Position numbers and translations under genes: made by a program | Shown: positions 1 to 11,284 of the stretch, piece by piece | How positions within the stretch are numbered: the stretch's first letter is position 1 | Layout: the number at the start of each line of letters is the position of its first letter | The notes under the pieces: generated by a model | Database searches by the model: none | The model's input: the letters and a program-made list of their open reading frames with translations, nothing else | What the model was told of the DNA's origin: nothing | Assembly: GCF_051401765.1 (NCBI RefSeq) | Contig: NW_027480505.1 | Coordinates: 930,001 to 994,000 of the forward strand | Reading direction: 5' to 3' | DNA length: 64,000 nucleotides | Origin: Calliopsis andreniformis | Lineage: Eukaryota > Arthropoda > Insecta > Hymenoptera > Andrenidae

Positions 1-735
1 AAACGTATAAAACGAATAATTGCAACCAGTGTGACAGTTATGGATATTTCTACATTCCGGCCAACCTAGGCTTCACCCTAGGGCGTTGCTCCACCAGATC
101 GAATAGCTAGGGCCTTAGAAGTCAACGCCAGAAGCTTAAAATACAATAAAGATGCAACAGTTTTTCCATCGTTTTACAGGAATAACTGCAACCAGTGTGA
201 ATGTACTGGTCATTTCTACGTTCCGGATAACCTAGGCTTCACTCTAGGGCGTTGTTCCACCAGATCGAACAGTTAGGGCCTTAGAAGTCAACGCCAGAAG
301 TATAAAATACAATGTAAATATAACAGTTTTTCCATCGTATAAATCGAATGATAGCAACCAGTGTGAAAGTTATGGCCATTTCTACGTTCCGGGCAACCTA
401 GGCTTCACTCTAGGGCGTTGCTCCACCAGATCGAATTGTTAAAGCCTTAGAAGTCAACGCTCAAAGCATAAAATACAAAATAAATAAAACAGTTTTTCCA
501 TCGTATAAAACGAATAATTGCTACCAGTGTGAAAGTTATGGTCATTTCTACGTTCCGCGCAACCTGGGCCTTACCCTAGGGCGTTGTTCCACGAGATGGA
601 ATAGCTAGGGACCTAGAATTCAACGCCATAAGAATAAAATACAATATAAGTACAACAGTTTTTCCATCGTATAAAATGTATAATTGCAACCAGTGTGAAA
701 GTTATGGTCATTTCTACATTCCGAGGAACCTAGGC
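1..735 (+). repeat. 13-mer duplication, left copy
   Basis: This stretch is repeated at about 2159-2893 with an offset of exactly 2158 bp (13 x 166). Shared private variants include a T-rich core (CATCGTTTTACAGG), ACGTTCCGGATAACC, a core reading AAATCGAATGAT and a final monomer with CATTCCGAGGAACC. Only scattered substitutions separate the copies. Similarity stops abruptly after the GAGGAACCTAGGCTTCAC segment near 735. Confidence 0.85.
14..179 (+). repeat. Representative satellite monomer (166 bp)
   Basis: One complete monomer, taken from landmark to landmark. From about 14 to 125 it carries the more G/C-rich part: a CAACCAGTGTGA segment, a TGG-A-TATTTCTAC segment, an ACCTAGG-CTTCAC-CCTAGG dyad, then GTTGCTCCACCAGATCGAA. 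From about 125 to 179 it is A/T-rich, with GTCAACGCCAGAAGC, runs of A, then AACAGTTTTTCCATCG leading into the next unit. The most variable positions between monomers are the base after TAC in the TTCTAC segment, CTTAG versus CTAAG near the end of the G/C part, and the choice between AAAACGAA and AACAGGAA at the unit boundary. It holds no promoter or RNA-gene signal that I recognise. Confidence 0.93.
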
Positions 736-2158
736 TTCACTCTAGGGCGTTGCTCCACCTGATCGAATAGTTAGCGCCTTAGAAGTCAACGCAAGAAGCA
801 TAAAATACAATAATGATGCAACAGTTTTTCCATCGTTTTACAGGAATAACTGCAACCAGTGTGAATGTACTGGTCATTTCTACGTTCCGGGCAACCTAGG
901 CTTCACTCTACGGCGTTGTTCCACCAGATCGAATAGTTAGGGCCCAAGAAGTCAACGCCAGAAGCATAAAATACGATATAAAAACAACAGCTTTTCCATC
1001 GTATAAAAGGAATAATTGCAAACAGTGTGAAAGTAATGGTCATTTCTACGTTCCGGGCAACCTAGGCTTCACTGTCGGGCGTTGCTCCACCAGATCGAAA
1101 TGTTAGGGCCTAAGAAGTCAACGCCCGAAGCATAAAATACGATATAAATCCAACAGCATTTCCATCGGATTAAATGAATAATTGCAAACAGTGTGAAAGT
1201 AGTGGTCATTTCTACGTTCCGGGCAACCTAGGCTTCACTGTATGGCGTTCTTCCACCACATCGAATAGCTACGGCCTCAGAAGTCCACGACTGAAGCATA
1301 AAATACAATAAAAATACAACAGTCTTTTCATCGCATAACAGGAATAATTGCAACAAGCGTGAAAGTAATGATCATTTCTACGTTCCATTCAACCTAGGCT
1401 TCACTCTAGGGCGTTGCTCCACAAGATCGAACAGTTAGTGCCTAAGTAGTCAACGCCAGAAGCATAAAATACAATATAAATAGAACAGTTTTTCCATCGT
1501 ATAAAACGAATAATTGCAACCAGTATGAAACTTATGGTCATTTCTACTTTACGAGCAACCTAGGCTTCACGCTAGGGCGTTGCTCCAACAGATTGAATAG
1601 TTAGGGCCTTAGAAGTCAACGCCCGAAGCATAAAATACAAAATAAATAGAACGGTTTTTCCATAGTATAAAACGAATAATTGCTACCTGTGTAAAAGCTA
1701 TGGTCATTTCTACGTTCCGGGCAACCTAGGCTTCACCCTAGGGCGTTGTTCCAACAGATCGAATAGTTAGGGCCTAAGAAGTGAACGCCAGAAGCATAAA
1801 ATACAATATAAATACAATAGTTTTTCCATCGTATAAACCAAATAATTGCAACCAGTATGAAACTTATGGTCATTTCTACGCTCCGGGCAACCTAGGCTTC
1901 AGTGCATGGCGTTCTTCCACCACATCGAATAGCTACGGCCTCAGAAGTCAACGCCTGAAGTATAAAATACAATAAAAATACAACAGTCTTAACATTCTAT
2001 AACACGAATAATTGCAACCCGTGTGAAAGTGATGGTCATTTCTACGTTCGAGGCAACCTAGGCTTCACTCTAGGGCGTTGTTCCACAAGATCGAATTGTT
2101 AGGGCCTAAGAAGTCAACGCCAGAAGCATAAAATACAATATAAATACAACAGCTTGAC
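736..2158 (+). repeat. Diverged satellite monomers between the 13-mer copies
   Basis: About 8.5 monomers of mixed subtypes. Two of them (around 1235 and 1895) belong to a recognisable variant in which the usual CACTCTAGGGCG is CACTGTATGGCG or CAGTGCATGGCG and TAGTTAGGGCC is TAGCTACGGCC. This variant removes in-frame stops, so a 64-codon open stretch at 1781-1975 appears by chance; it is not a gene. Part of this interval (1731 to about 1990) is the source-like partner of 2893-3150. Confidence 0.85.
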
Positions 2159-3150
2159 AAACGTATAAAACGAATAATTGCAACCAGTGTGACAGTTATG
2201 GATATTTCTACATACCGGCCAACCTAGGCTTCACCCTAGGGCGTTGCTCCACCAGATCGAATAGTTAGGGCCTTAGAAGTCAACGCCAGAAGCTTAAAAT
2301 ACAATAAAGATGCAACAGTTTTTCCATCGTTTTACAGGAATAACTGCAACCAGTGTGAATGTACTGGTCATTTCTACGTTCCGGATAACCTAGGCTTCAC
2401 TCTAGGGCGTTGTTCCACCGGATCGAACAGTTAGGGCCTAAGAAGTCAACGCCAGAAGTATAAAATACAATGTAAATATAACAGTTTTTCCATCGTATAA
2501 ATCGAATGATAACAACCAGTGTGAAAGTTATGGTCATTTCTACGTTCCGGGCAACCTAGGCTTCACTCTAGGGCGTTGCTCCACCAGATCGAATAGTTAA
2601 AGCCTTAGAAGTCAACGCTCAAAGCATAAAATACAAAATAAATAAAACAGTTTTTCCATCGTATAAAACGAAGAATTGCTACCAGTGTGAAAGTTATGGT
2701 CATTGCTACGTTCCGCGCAACCTGGGCCTTACCCTAGGGCGTTGTTCCACGAGATGGAATAGCTAGGGACTTAGAATTCAACGCCAGAAGAATAAAATAC
2801 AATATAAGTACAACAGTTTTTCCATCGTATAAAATGTATAATTGCAACCAGTGTGAAAGTTATGGTCATTTCTACATTCCGAGGAACCTAGGCTTCACCC
2901 TAGGGCGTTGTTCCAACAGATCGAATAGTTAGGGCCTAAGAAGTGAACGCCAGAAGCAAAAAATACTATATAAATACAACAGTTTTTCCATCGTATAAAC
3001 CGAATAATTGCAACCAGTATGAAACTTATGGTCATTTCTACGTTCCGGGCAACCTAGGCTTCAGTGTATGGCGTTCTTCCACCACATCGAATAGCTACGG
3101 CCTCAGAAGTCAACGCCTGAAGTATAAAATACAATAAAAATACAACAGTT
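2159..3150 (+). repeat. Composite duplicated block (13-mer copy joined to 7-mer copy)
   Basis: Bases 2159-2893 match 1-735 (offset 2158), and bases from about 2893 to 3150 match 1731-1988 (offset 1162 = 7 x 166). The switch falls inside one monomer at the GGCTTCAC segment, with the phase kept. Such an in-register chimeric monomer is expected from unequal crossing-over or gene conversion between misaligned satellite copies. The open stretch at 2943-3137 is a repeat of 1781-1975 and is not a gene. Confidence 0.85.
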
Positions 3151-3927
3151 TTTCCATCGTATAACCGGAATAATTGCAACCAGTGTGAATGTAATGGTCA
3201 TTTCTACGTTCCGGGCAACCTAGGCTGCACTCTAGGGCGGTGCTCCACCAGATCAAATAGTTAGGGCCTTAGAAGTCAACGCCAGAAGCATGGAATACAA
3301 TGCAGATGCAAAAGTTTTTCCATCGTATAACAGGAATAACTGCAGACAGTATGAAAGTACTGGTCATTTCTACGTTCCGGGTAGCCTGGGTTTCACTCTA
3401 GGGCGTTGCTCCACCAGATCGAATAGCTAGGGACTTAGAATTCAACGCCATAAGAATTAAATAGTATATGAGTACAACAGTTTTTCCGTCGTATAACAGG
3501 AATAACTGCAGACAGTATGAAAGTACTGGTCATTTCTACGTTCCGGGTAGCCTAGGTTTCACTCTAGGGCGTTGCTCCACCTGATCGAATAGTTAGGGCC
3601 TTAGAAGTCAACGCCAGAAGCAGAAAATACAATAAAGATGCAACAGTTTTTCCATCGTATAACAGGAATAATTGCAACCAGTGTGAAGGTAATGGTATGT
3701 TCTACGTCCAGGGCAACCTATGCTCCACTCTAGGGCGGTGCTCTACCAGATTAAATAGTTAGGGCGTAAGAAGTCAACGCCAGAAGCATAAAATACAATA
3801 TAAATACAACAGCTTTTCCATCGTATATAATGTATATTTGCAAACCGTGTGAAAGTAATGGTGATTTCTACGTTCCGGCCAACCTAGGCTTCACTCTAGG
3901 GCGTTGCTCCACCAGATCGGATAGTTA
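3151..3927 (+). repeat. Diverged monomers including a signature dimer
   Basis: About five monomers without a close long-range partner. At about 3680-3850 lies the first copy of a linked monomer pair: one with GGTATGTTCTACG followed by GCGGTGCTCTACCAGATTAAATAG, then one with the core GTATATAATGTATATTTGC. This pair recurs at about 10.5, 14.0, 33.1, 40.1, 45.0, 51.5, 53.5, 58.8 and 60.6 kb and is a useful tracer. Confidence 0.8.
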
Positions 3928-4630
3928 CGGCCTAAGAAGACAACTCCAGAAGCATAAAATACCATATAAATACATCAGCTTTTCCATCGTATAAAACGAA
4001 TAATTGCAACCAGTGTGAATGTAATGGTCATTTCTACGTTCCGGGCAACCTAGGTTTCACTCCAGGGCGTTGCTCCACCAGATCGAATAGTTACGGCCTA
4101 AGAAGTCATCGCCAGAAGCATAAAATACGATAAAGATGCAACAGTTTTTCCATCGTATAAAACGAATAATTGCAACCAGTGTGAAAGTTATGGTCATTTC
4201 TACATTCCGAGCAACCTAGGCTTCACTCTAGGGCGTTGCTCCACCAGATCGAATAGTTAGGTCCTTAGAAGTCAACGCCAGAAGTATAAAATACGATATA
4301 AATACAACAGCTTTTCCATCGTATAAAAGGAATAATTGCAAACAGTGTGAAAGTAATGGTCATTTCTACATTCCGAGCAACCTAGGCTTCACTCTAGGGC
4401 GTTGCTCCACCAGATCGAATAGTTAGGTCCTTAAAAGTCAACGCCAGAAGTATAAAATACGATATAAATACAACAGCTTTTCCATCGTATAAAAGGAATA
4501 ATTGCAAACAGTGTGAAAGTAATGGTCATTTCTACGTTCCGGGCAACCTTCGCTTCACTCTACGGCGTTGTTCCACCAGATCGAATAGTTAGGGCCTAAG
4601 AAGTCAACGCCAGAAGCATAAAATACGATA
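3928..4630 (+). repeat. Three-copy module, copy I
   Basis: Marked by AAGACAACTCCAGAAGC followed by ATACCATATAAATACATC. It matches copy II (from about 5089) for about 475 bp with an offset of 1161-1162 bp, and copy III (from about 7082) for about 700 bp with an offset of 3154 bp (19 x 166). It contains two successive monomers with CATTCCGAGCAACC and TAGTTAGGTCCTTA, themselves a recent local duplication. Just after it, one base is lost at AATAATGC (about 4665), which explains the minus-one offset downstream. Confidence 0.82.
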
Positions 4631-5088
4631 TAAATACAACAGCATTTCCATCGTATTAAATGAATAATGCAAACAGTGTGAAAGTAGTGGTCATTTCTAC
4701 GTTCCGAGCAACCTAGGCTTCACTCTAGGGCGGTGCTCCACCAGATCGAATAGTTAGGGCCTAAGAAGTGAACGCCAGAAGCATAAAATACAATATAAAT
4801 ACAACAGCTTTTCCATCGTATAGAACGAATAATTGCAACCAGTGTGAAAGTAATGGTCATTTCTACGTTCCGAGCACCCTATGCGTCTCTCTAGGGCGTT
4901 GCTCCACCACATCTAATAGCTACGGCCTTAGATATCAACACCAGAGGCATAAAATACAATACAAATACAACAGCTTTTCCGTCGTATAAAACGAATGATT
5001 GCAACCAGTGTGAAAGTAACGGTCATTGCTACGTTCCGCGCAACCTAGGCCTCACCCAAGGGCGTTGTTCCGCCGGATGGAATAGTTA
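4631..5088 (+). repeat. Spacer monomers between module copies I and II
   Basis: Under three monomers. They include one with GCACCCTATGCGTCTCTC, which lacks the usual CCTAGG and therefore breaks the dyad. The 73-codon open stretch at 4768-4989 spans one and a third monomers and exists only because stops are locally mutated; I see no coding evidence. The 5000-5088 portion matches the lead-in to copy III near 6990. Confidence 0.75.
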
Positions 5089-5565
5089 GGGCCTAAGAAG
5101 ACAACTCCAGAAGCATAAAATACCATATAAATACATCAGCTTTTCCATCGTATAAAACGAATAATTGCAACCAGTGTGAATGTAATGGTCATTTCTACGT
5201 TCCGGGCAACCTAGGTTTCACTCCAGGGCGTTGCTCCACCAGATCGAATAGTTACGGCCTAAGAAGTCAACGCCAGAAGCATAAAATACGATAAAGATGC
5301 AACAGTTTTTCCATCGTATAAAACGAATAATTGCAACCAGTGTGAAAGTTATGGTCATTTCTACATTCCGAGCAACCTAGGCTTCACTCTAGGGCGTTGC
5401 TCCACCAGATCGAATAGTTAGGTCCTTAGAAGTCAACGCCAGAAGTATAAAATACGATATAAATACAACAGCTTTTCCATCGTATAAAAGGTATAATTGC
5501 AAACAGTGTGAAAGTAATGGTCATTTCTACATTCCGAGCAACCTAGGCTTCACTCTAGGGCGTTG
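5089..5565 (+). repeat. Three-copy module, copy II
   Basis: Near-identical to 3928-4404 and to the start of the copy at 7082. Similarity to copy I ends near 5565, where TCCACCAGATCG switches to TCCACCACACCTAATAGC. That second type recurs at 5.9, 10.0, 14.3, 15.5, 19.5, 20.6, 59.2 and 61.0 kb. Confidence 0.8.
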
Positions 5566-7081
5566 CTCCACCACACCTAATAGCTACGGCCTTGGAAGTC
5601 AACACCAGATGAATAAAATACAATAAAGATGCCACAGCTTTTCCATCGTATAAAACGAATAATTGCAACCAGTGTGAAAGTTATGGTCATTTCTACTTTC
5701 CGGGCAACCTAGGCTTCACCCTACGGCGTTGTTCCACAAGATCGAACAGTTAGGGCCTATGAAGTCAACGCCAGAAGCATAAAATACAATATAAATATAA
5801 CAGTTTTTCTATCGTATAAAACGAATGATAGCATCCAGTGTAAAAGTTATGGTCATTTCTACGTTCCGGGCAACCTAGGCGTCACTCTAGGGCGTCGCTC
5901 CACCACACCTGATACCTACGGCCTTAGAAGTCAACCCCAGATGAATAAAATACAATAAAGGTGCCACAGCTTTTCCATCGTATAAAACGAATAATTGCAA
6001 CCAGTGTGAAAGTTATGGTCATTTCTACTTTCCGGGCAACCTATGCTTCACTCTAGGTCGGTGCTCTACCAGATTAAATAGTTAGGGCCTAGGAAGTCAA
6101 CGCCAGAAGCATAAAACACAATATAAATACAACAGCTTTTCCATCGTATATAATGTATATTTGCAAACAGTGTGAAAGTAATTGTCATTTCCATGTTCCG
6201 GGCAACCTAGTCTTCACTCTAGGGCGCTGTTCCACCAGGTGGAATAGTTAGGGCCTAAGAAGTCAACGCCAGAAGCATAAAAAACGATATAAATACAACA
6301 GCTTTTCCATCGTATAAAACGAATAATTGCAACCAGTGTGGAAGTTATGGTCATTTCTACGTTCCGGGCAACCTAGGTTTCACTCTAGGGCGGTGCTCCA
6401 CCAAATCGAATAGCTAGGGCCTTAGAAGTCAACGCCAGAAGCATAAAATACAATAAAGATGCAACAGTTTTTCCATCGTGTAACAGGAATAATTGCAACC
6501 GGTGTTAAAGTAATGGTCACTTCTACGTACCGGGCAACCTAGGTTTCACTCCAGGGCGTTGCTCCACCAGATCGAATAGTTAGGTCCTAAGAAGTCAACG
6601 CCATAAGAATAAAATACAATATAAATATAACAGCTTTTCCATCGTACAAAACGAATAATAGCAACCAGTTGTCTAGGTTATGGTCATTTCAACGTTCCTG
6701 GCAATCTAGGCTTCACTCTAGGGCGTTGCTCCACCAGATCAATTAGTTACGGCCTCAGAAGTCAACGCCCGAAGCATAAAATGCAAAATTAATACAACAG
6801 CTTTTCCATTGTATAAAACGAATAATTGCTACCAGTGTAAAAGTTATGGTCATTACTACGTTCCGGGCAACCTAGGCTTCATTCTAGGGCGTTGCTCCAC
6901 CAGATCGAATAGCTAGGGCCTTAGAAGTCAACGCCCGAAGCATAATATACAAAATAAATAGAACAGTTTTTCCATCGTATAAAACGAGTAATTGCTACCA
7001 GCGTGAAAGTTATGGTCATTGCTACGTTCCGCGCAACCTAGGCCTCACCCAAGGGCGTTGTTCCACCAGATGGAATAGTTA
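5566..7081 (+). repeat. Mosaic monomers with CACACCTAATAGC and GTCTAGG variants
   Basis: About nine monomers of mixed descent. The CACACCT-type pair at about 5570-5990 is the same lineage as the E block. Bases 6270-6745 recur at about 47600-48075 and include an unusual monomer (near 6666) in which the normal GTGTGAAAG is TTGTCTAGG, followed by GTTCCTGGCAATC. The end of the interval, from about 6990, is shared with the lead-in of copy II. Confidence 0.78.
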
Positions 7082-7785
7082 GGGCCTAAGAAGACAACTC
7101 CAGAAGCATAAAATACCATATAAATACATCACCTTTTCCATCGTATAAAACGAATAATTGCAACCAGTGTGAATGTAATGGTCATTTCTACGTTCCGGGC
7201 AACCTAGGTTTCACTCCAGGGCGTTGCTCCGCCAGATCGAATAGTTACGGCCTAAGAAGTCAACGCCAGAAGCATAAAATACGATAAAGATGCAACAGTT
7301 TTTCCATCGTATAAAACGAATAATTGCAACCAGTGTGAATGTTATGGTCATTTCTACATTCCGAGCAACCTAGGCTTCACTCTAGGGCGTTGCTCCACCA
7401 GATCGAATAGTTAGGTCCTTAGAAGTCAACGCCAGAAGTATAAAATACGATATAAATACAACAGCTTTTCCATCGTATAAAAGGAATAATTGCAAACAGT
7501 GTGAAAGTAATGGTCATTTCTACATTCCGAGCAACCTAGGCTTCACTCTAGGGCGTTGCTCCACCAGATCGAATAGTTAGGTCCTTAAAAGTCAACGCCA
7601 GAAGTATAAAATACGATATAAATACAATAGCTTTTCCATCGTATAAAAGGAATAATTGCAAACAGTGTGAAAGTAATGGTCATTTCTACGTTCCGGGCAA
7701 CCTACGCTTCACTCTACGGCGTTGTTCCACCAGATCGAATAGTTAGGGCCTAAGAAGTCAACGCCAGAAGCATAAAATACAATAT
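7082..7785 (+). repeat. Three-copy module, copy III
   Basis: Matches copy I (3928-4630) through about 700 bp, further than copy II does, including the TAGGTCCTTAAAAGTC variant and the CTACGCTTCACTCTACGGCG monomer. So copies I and III share a longer ancestral block, and copy II is either truncated or partly overwritten. Confidence 0.8.
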
Positions 7786-8240
7786 AAATATAACAGTTTT
7801 TCCATCGTATAAAACGAATAATAGCAGCCAGTGTGAAAGTTATGGTCATTTCTACGTTCCGGGCAACCTAGGCTTCACTCTAGGGCGTTGCTCCACCAGA
7901 TCGAATAGTTAGGTCCTTAGAAGTCAACGCCAGAAGTATAAAATACGATATAAATACAACAGCTTTTCCATCGTATAAAAGGAATAATTGCAAACAGTGT
8001 GAAAGTAATGGTCATTTCTACGTTCCGGGCAACCTACGCTTCACTCTACGGCGTTGTTCCACCAGATCGAATAGTTAGGGCCTAAGAAGTCAACGCCAGA
8101 AGCATAAAATACAACATAAATATAACAGTTTTTCCATCGTATAAAACGAATAATAGCAGCCAGTGTGAAAGTTATGGTCATTTCTACGTTCCGGGCAACC
8201 TAGGCTTCACTCTAGGGCGTTGCTCCACCAGATCGAATAG
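7577..8240 (+). repeat. Tandem dimer duplication (332 bp x 2)
   Basis: The landmark TTAGGTCC occurs at 7577, 7909 and 8241, each exactly 332 bp (two monomers) apart. Each unit holds a monomer with AAAAGGAATAATTGCAAAC and CTACGCTTCACTCTACGG, then one with ATAATAGCAGCC. The private ATAGCAGCC variant at 7821 and 8153 shows this was a local dimer duplication, the smallest clear HOR event in the window. Confidence 0.87.
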
Positions 8241-10796
8241 TTAGGTCCTTAGAAGTCAACGCCAGAAGTAAAAAATACAATATAAATGCAACAGTTTTTT
8301 CATCGTATAAAACGAATAATTGCAACCGGTATGAAATATATGGTCATTTCTACTTTCCGGGAAACCTAGACTTCACCCTAGGGCGTTGCTCCAACAGATT
8401 GAATAGTTAGGGCCTTAGAAGTCAATGCCGGAAGCATAAAATGCAAAATAAATAGAACAGTTTTTCCATCGTATAGAACGAATAATTGCTACCAGTGTGA
8501 AAGTAATGGTCACTTCTACGTTCCGAGCAACCTAGGCGTCACTCTAGGGCGTTGCTGCACCAGGTCGAATAGCTAGGGACTTATAATTCATCGCTAAAAG
8601 CATAAAATACAATTAAAATACAACAGCGTTTCCATCGTATAACAGGAATAATTGCAACCAGTGTGAAAGTAATGGTCATTTCTACGTTCCGAGCAACCTA
8701 GGCGTCACTCTAGGGCGTTGCTCCTCCAGGTCGAATAGTAAGGTCCTTAGAAGTCAACGCCAGAAGCATAAAATACAATAAAGATGCAACAGCTTTTCCA
8801 TCGTATAGCCGGAATAATTTGAAACCAGTATGATAGTAGTGGTCATTTCTGCGTACCGGGCAACCTAGGTTTCACTCCAGGGCGTTGCTCCACCAGATCG
8901 AATAGTTACGGCCTAAGAAGTCAACGCCAGAAGCATATAATACGATAATGATGCAACAGTTTTTCCATCGTATAAAACGAATAATTGCAACCAGTGTGAA
9001 AGTTATGGTCATTTCTACATTTCGAGCAACCTAGGCTTCACTCTAGGGCGTTGCTCCACCAGATCGAATAGTTAGGTCCTTAGAAGTCAGCGCCAGAAGT
9101 ATAAAATACAATAAAAATACAACAGTATTTCCATCCTATAACAGGAATAATTGCTACCCGTGTGAAAGTGATGGTCATTTCTACGTTCCAGGCAACCTGC
9201 GCTTCACTCTAGGGCGTTGTTCCACAAGATCGAATAGTTAGGGCCTAAGAAGGCAACGCCCGAAGCATAAAGTGATATATAAATAGAACAGTTTTTCCAT
9301 CGTATAAAACGAATAATTGCTACCAGTGTGAAAGTTATGGTCATTTCTACTTTCCGGGCAACCTAGGCTTCACCCTAGGGCGTTGTTCCACCAGATCGAA
9401 CAGTTAGGACCTAAGAAGTCAACGCCAGAAGCATAAAATACAATATAAATATAACAGTTTTTCTATCGTATAAAACGAATGATAGCACCAGTGCGAAAGT
9501 TATGGTCACTTCTACGTTCCGGGCAACCTAGAATTCACTCTGGGGCGTTGCTGCACCAGATCGAATAGTTAGGGCCTTAGAAGTCAGCGCCCGAAGCATA
9601 AAATACAGAATAAATAAAACACATTTTCCATCGTATAAAACGAATAATTGCTACCAGTGTGGAAGTTATGGTCATTTCTACGTTCCGGGTAACCTACGCT
9701 TTACTCTAGGGCGGTGCTCCCCAGATCAAATGGTTAGGGCCTAAGAAGTCAACGCCAGAAGCATAAAATACAACATAAATACAACAGATTTTCCATCGTA
9801 TCTAATGTATATTTGCAAACAGTGTGAAAGTAATGGTCATTTCCATGTTCCGGGTAACCTAGTCTTCACTCGAGGGCGTTGTTCCGCCAGATCGAATAGT
9901 TAGAGCCTATGAAGTCAACGCCAGAAGAACAAAGTGCAATATAAGTACAAAAGTTTTTCCATCGTATAAAATGAATAATTGCAATCATTGTGAAAGTAAT
10001 GGTCATTTCTACGTTCCGGGCAACCTAGGCGTCACTCTAGGGCGTTGCTCCACCACACCTAATAGGTACGGCCTTAGAAGTCAACCCCAGATGAATAAAA
10101 TACAATAAAGATGCCACAGCTTTTCCATCGTATAAAACGAATAATTGCAACCAGTGTGAAAGTTATGGTCATTTCTACTTTCCGGGCAACCTAGGCTTCA
10201 CCCTAGGGCGTTGTTCCACCAGATCGAATAGTTAAGGCCTAAGAAGTCAACGCCAGAAGCATAAAATACAATATAAATATAACAGTTTTTCCATCGTATA
10301 AAACGAATAATAGCAACCAGTGTGAAAGTTATGGTCATTTCTACGTTTCGGGCGGCCCAGGCTTCACTCTAGGGCGTTGCTCCACCAGATGGAATGGTTA
10401 GGGCCTTAGAAGTCAACGCCAGAAGCATAAAACACAATAAAGATGCAACAGTTTTTCCATCGTATAACAGGAATAATTGCAACCAGTGTGAAGGTAATGG
10501 TATGTTCTACGTTCCGGGCAACCTATGCTTCACTCTAGGTCGGTGCTCTACCAGATTAAATAGTTAGGACCTAGGAAGTCAACGCCAGAAGCATAAAACA
10601 CAATATAAATACAACAGCTTTTCCATTGTATATAATGTATATTTGCAAACAGTGTGAAAGTTATGGTCATTTCTACGTTCCGCGCAATCGGGGCTTTACC
10701 CGAGGGCGTTGTTCCACCAGATGGAATAGCTAGGGCCTAAGAAGTCAACGCCAGAAGCATAAAAAACGATATAAATACAACAGCTTTTCCATCGTA
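8241..10796 (+). repeat. Diverged monomers, no dominant HOR
   Basis: About 15 monomers, each fairly different from its neighbours. Recognisable relatives lie elsewhere: 9380-9560 (CGAACAGTTAGGACC, then CCTAGAATTCACTCTGGGGCG) is the same lineage as the start of the X blocks at 32.6, 39.6 and 44.6 kb. The signature dimer recurs at about 10480-10650. One monomer near 9718 has lost a base in GCTCCCCAGATC. The core near 8815 is extended to AATAATTTG. Confidence 0.78.
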
Positions 10797-11284
10797 TAAC
10801 AGGAATAATTCCAACCAGTGTGAAAGTAATGGTCATTTCTACGTTCCGGGCAACCTAGGTTTCACTCCAGTGCGTTGCTCCACCAGATCGAATAGTTATG
10901 TCCTAAGAAGTCAACGCCAGAAGCATAAAATACGATATAAATACAACAGCTTTTCCATCGTATAAAACGAATAATTGCAACAAGTGTGAAAGTAATGGTC
11001 ATTTCTACGTTCCGAGCAACCTAGGCGTCACTCTAGGGCGTTGCTCCACCAGATCGAATAGCTAGGGACTTATAATTCATCGCTAAAAGCATAAAATACA
11101 ATTAAAATACAACAGTTTTTCCATCGTATAACAGGAATAATTGCAACCGGTGTGAAAGTAATGGTCATTTCTACGTTCCGAGCAACCTAGGCGTCACTCT
11201 AGGCCGTTGCTCCACCAGATCGAATAGCTAGGGACATATAATTCATCGCTAAAAGCATAAAATACAATTAAAATACAACAGTTT
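10797..11284 (+). repeat. 10-mer duplication, left copy
   Basis: Repeated at about 12456-12939 with an offset of 1659 bp (10 x 166 minus 1; the aligned CAAGTGTGAA lies at 10981 and 12640). It includes two consecutive monomers ending GGGACTTATAATTCATCGCTAAAAGC, a distinctive variant in which CAACGCC is CATCGCT. These also occur in E1, E2 and unit A. Confidence 0.83.

Noticed and set aside
1781..1975. 64-codon open reading frame that recurs at 2943, 26179, 29167, 32155, 36138, 39126 and 44106
   Set aside because: It comes from one monomer subtype (GTATGGCG, TAGCTACGG) in which stops are changed. Its recurrence follows the HOR copies, the monomer is not a multiple of three, and there is no ribosome-site, domain or codon signal.
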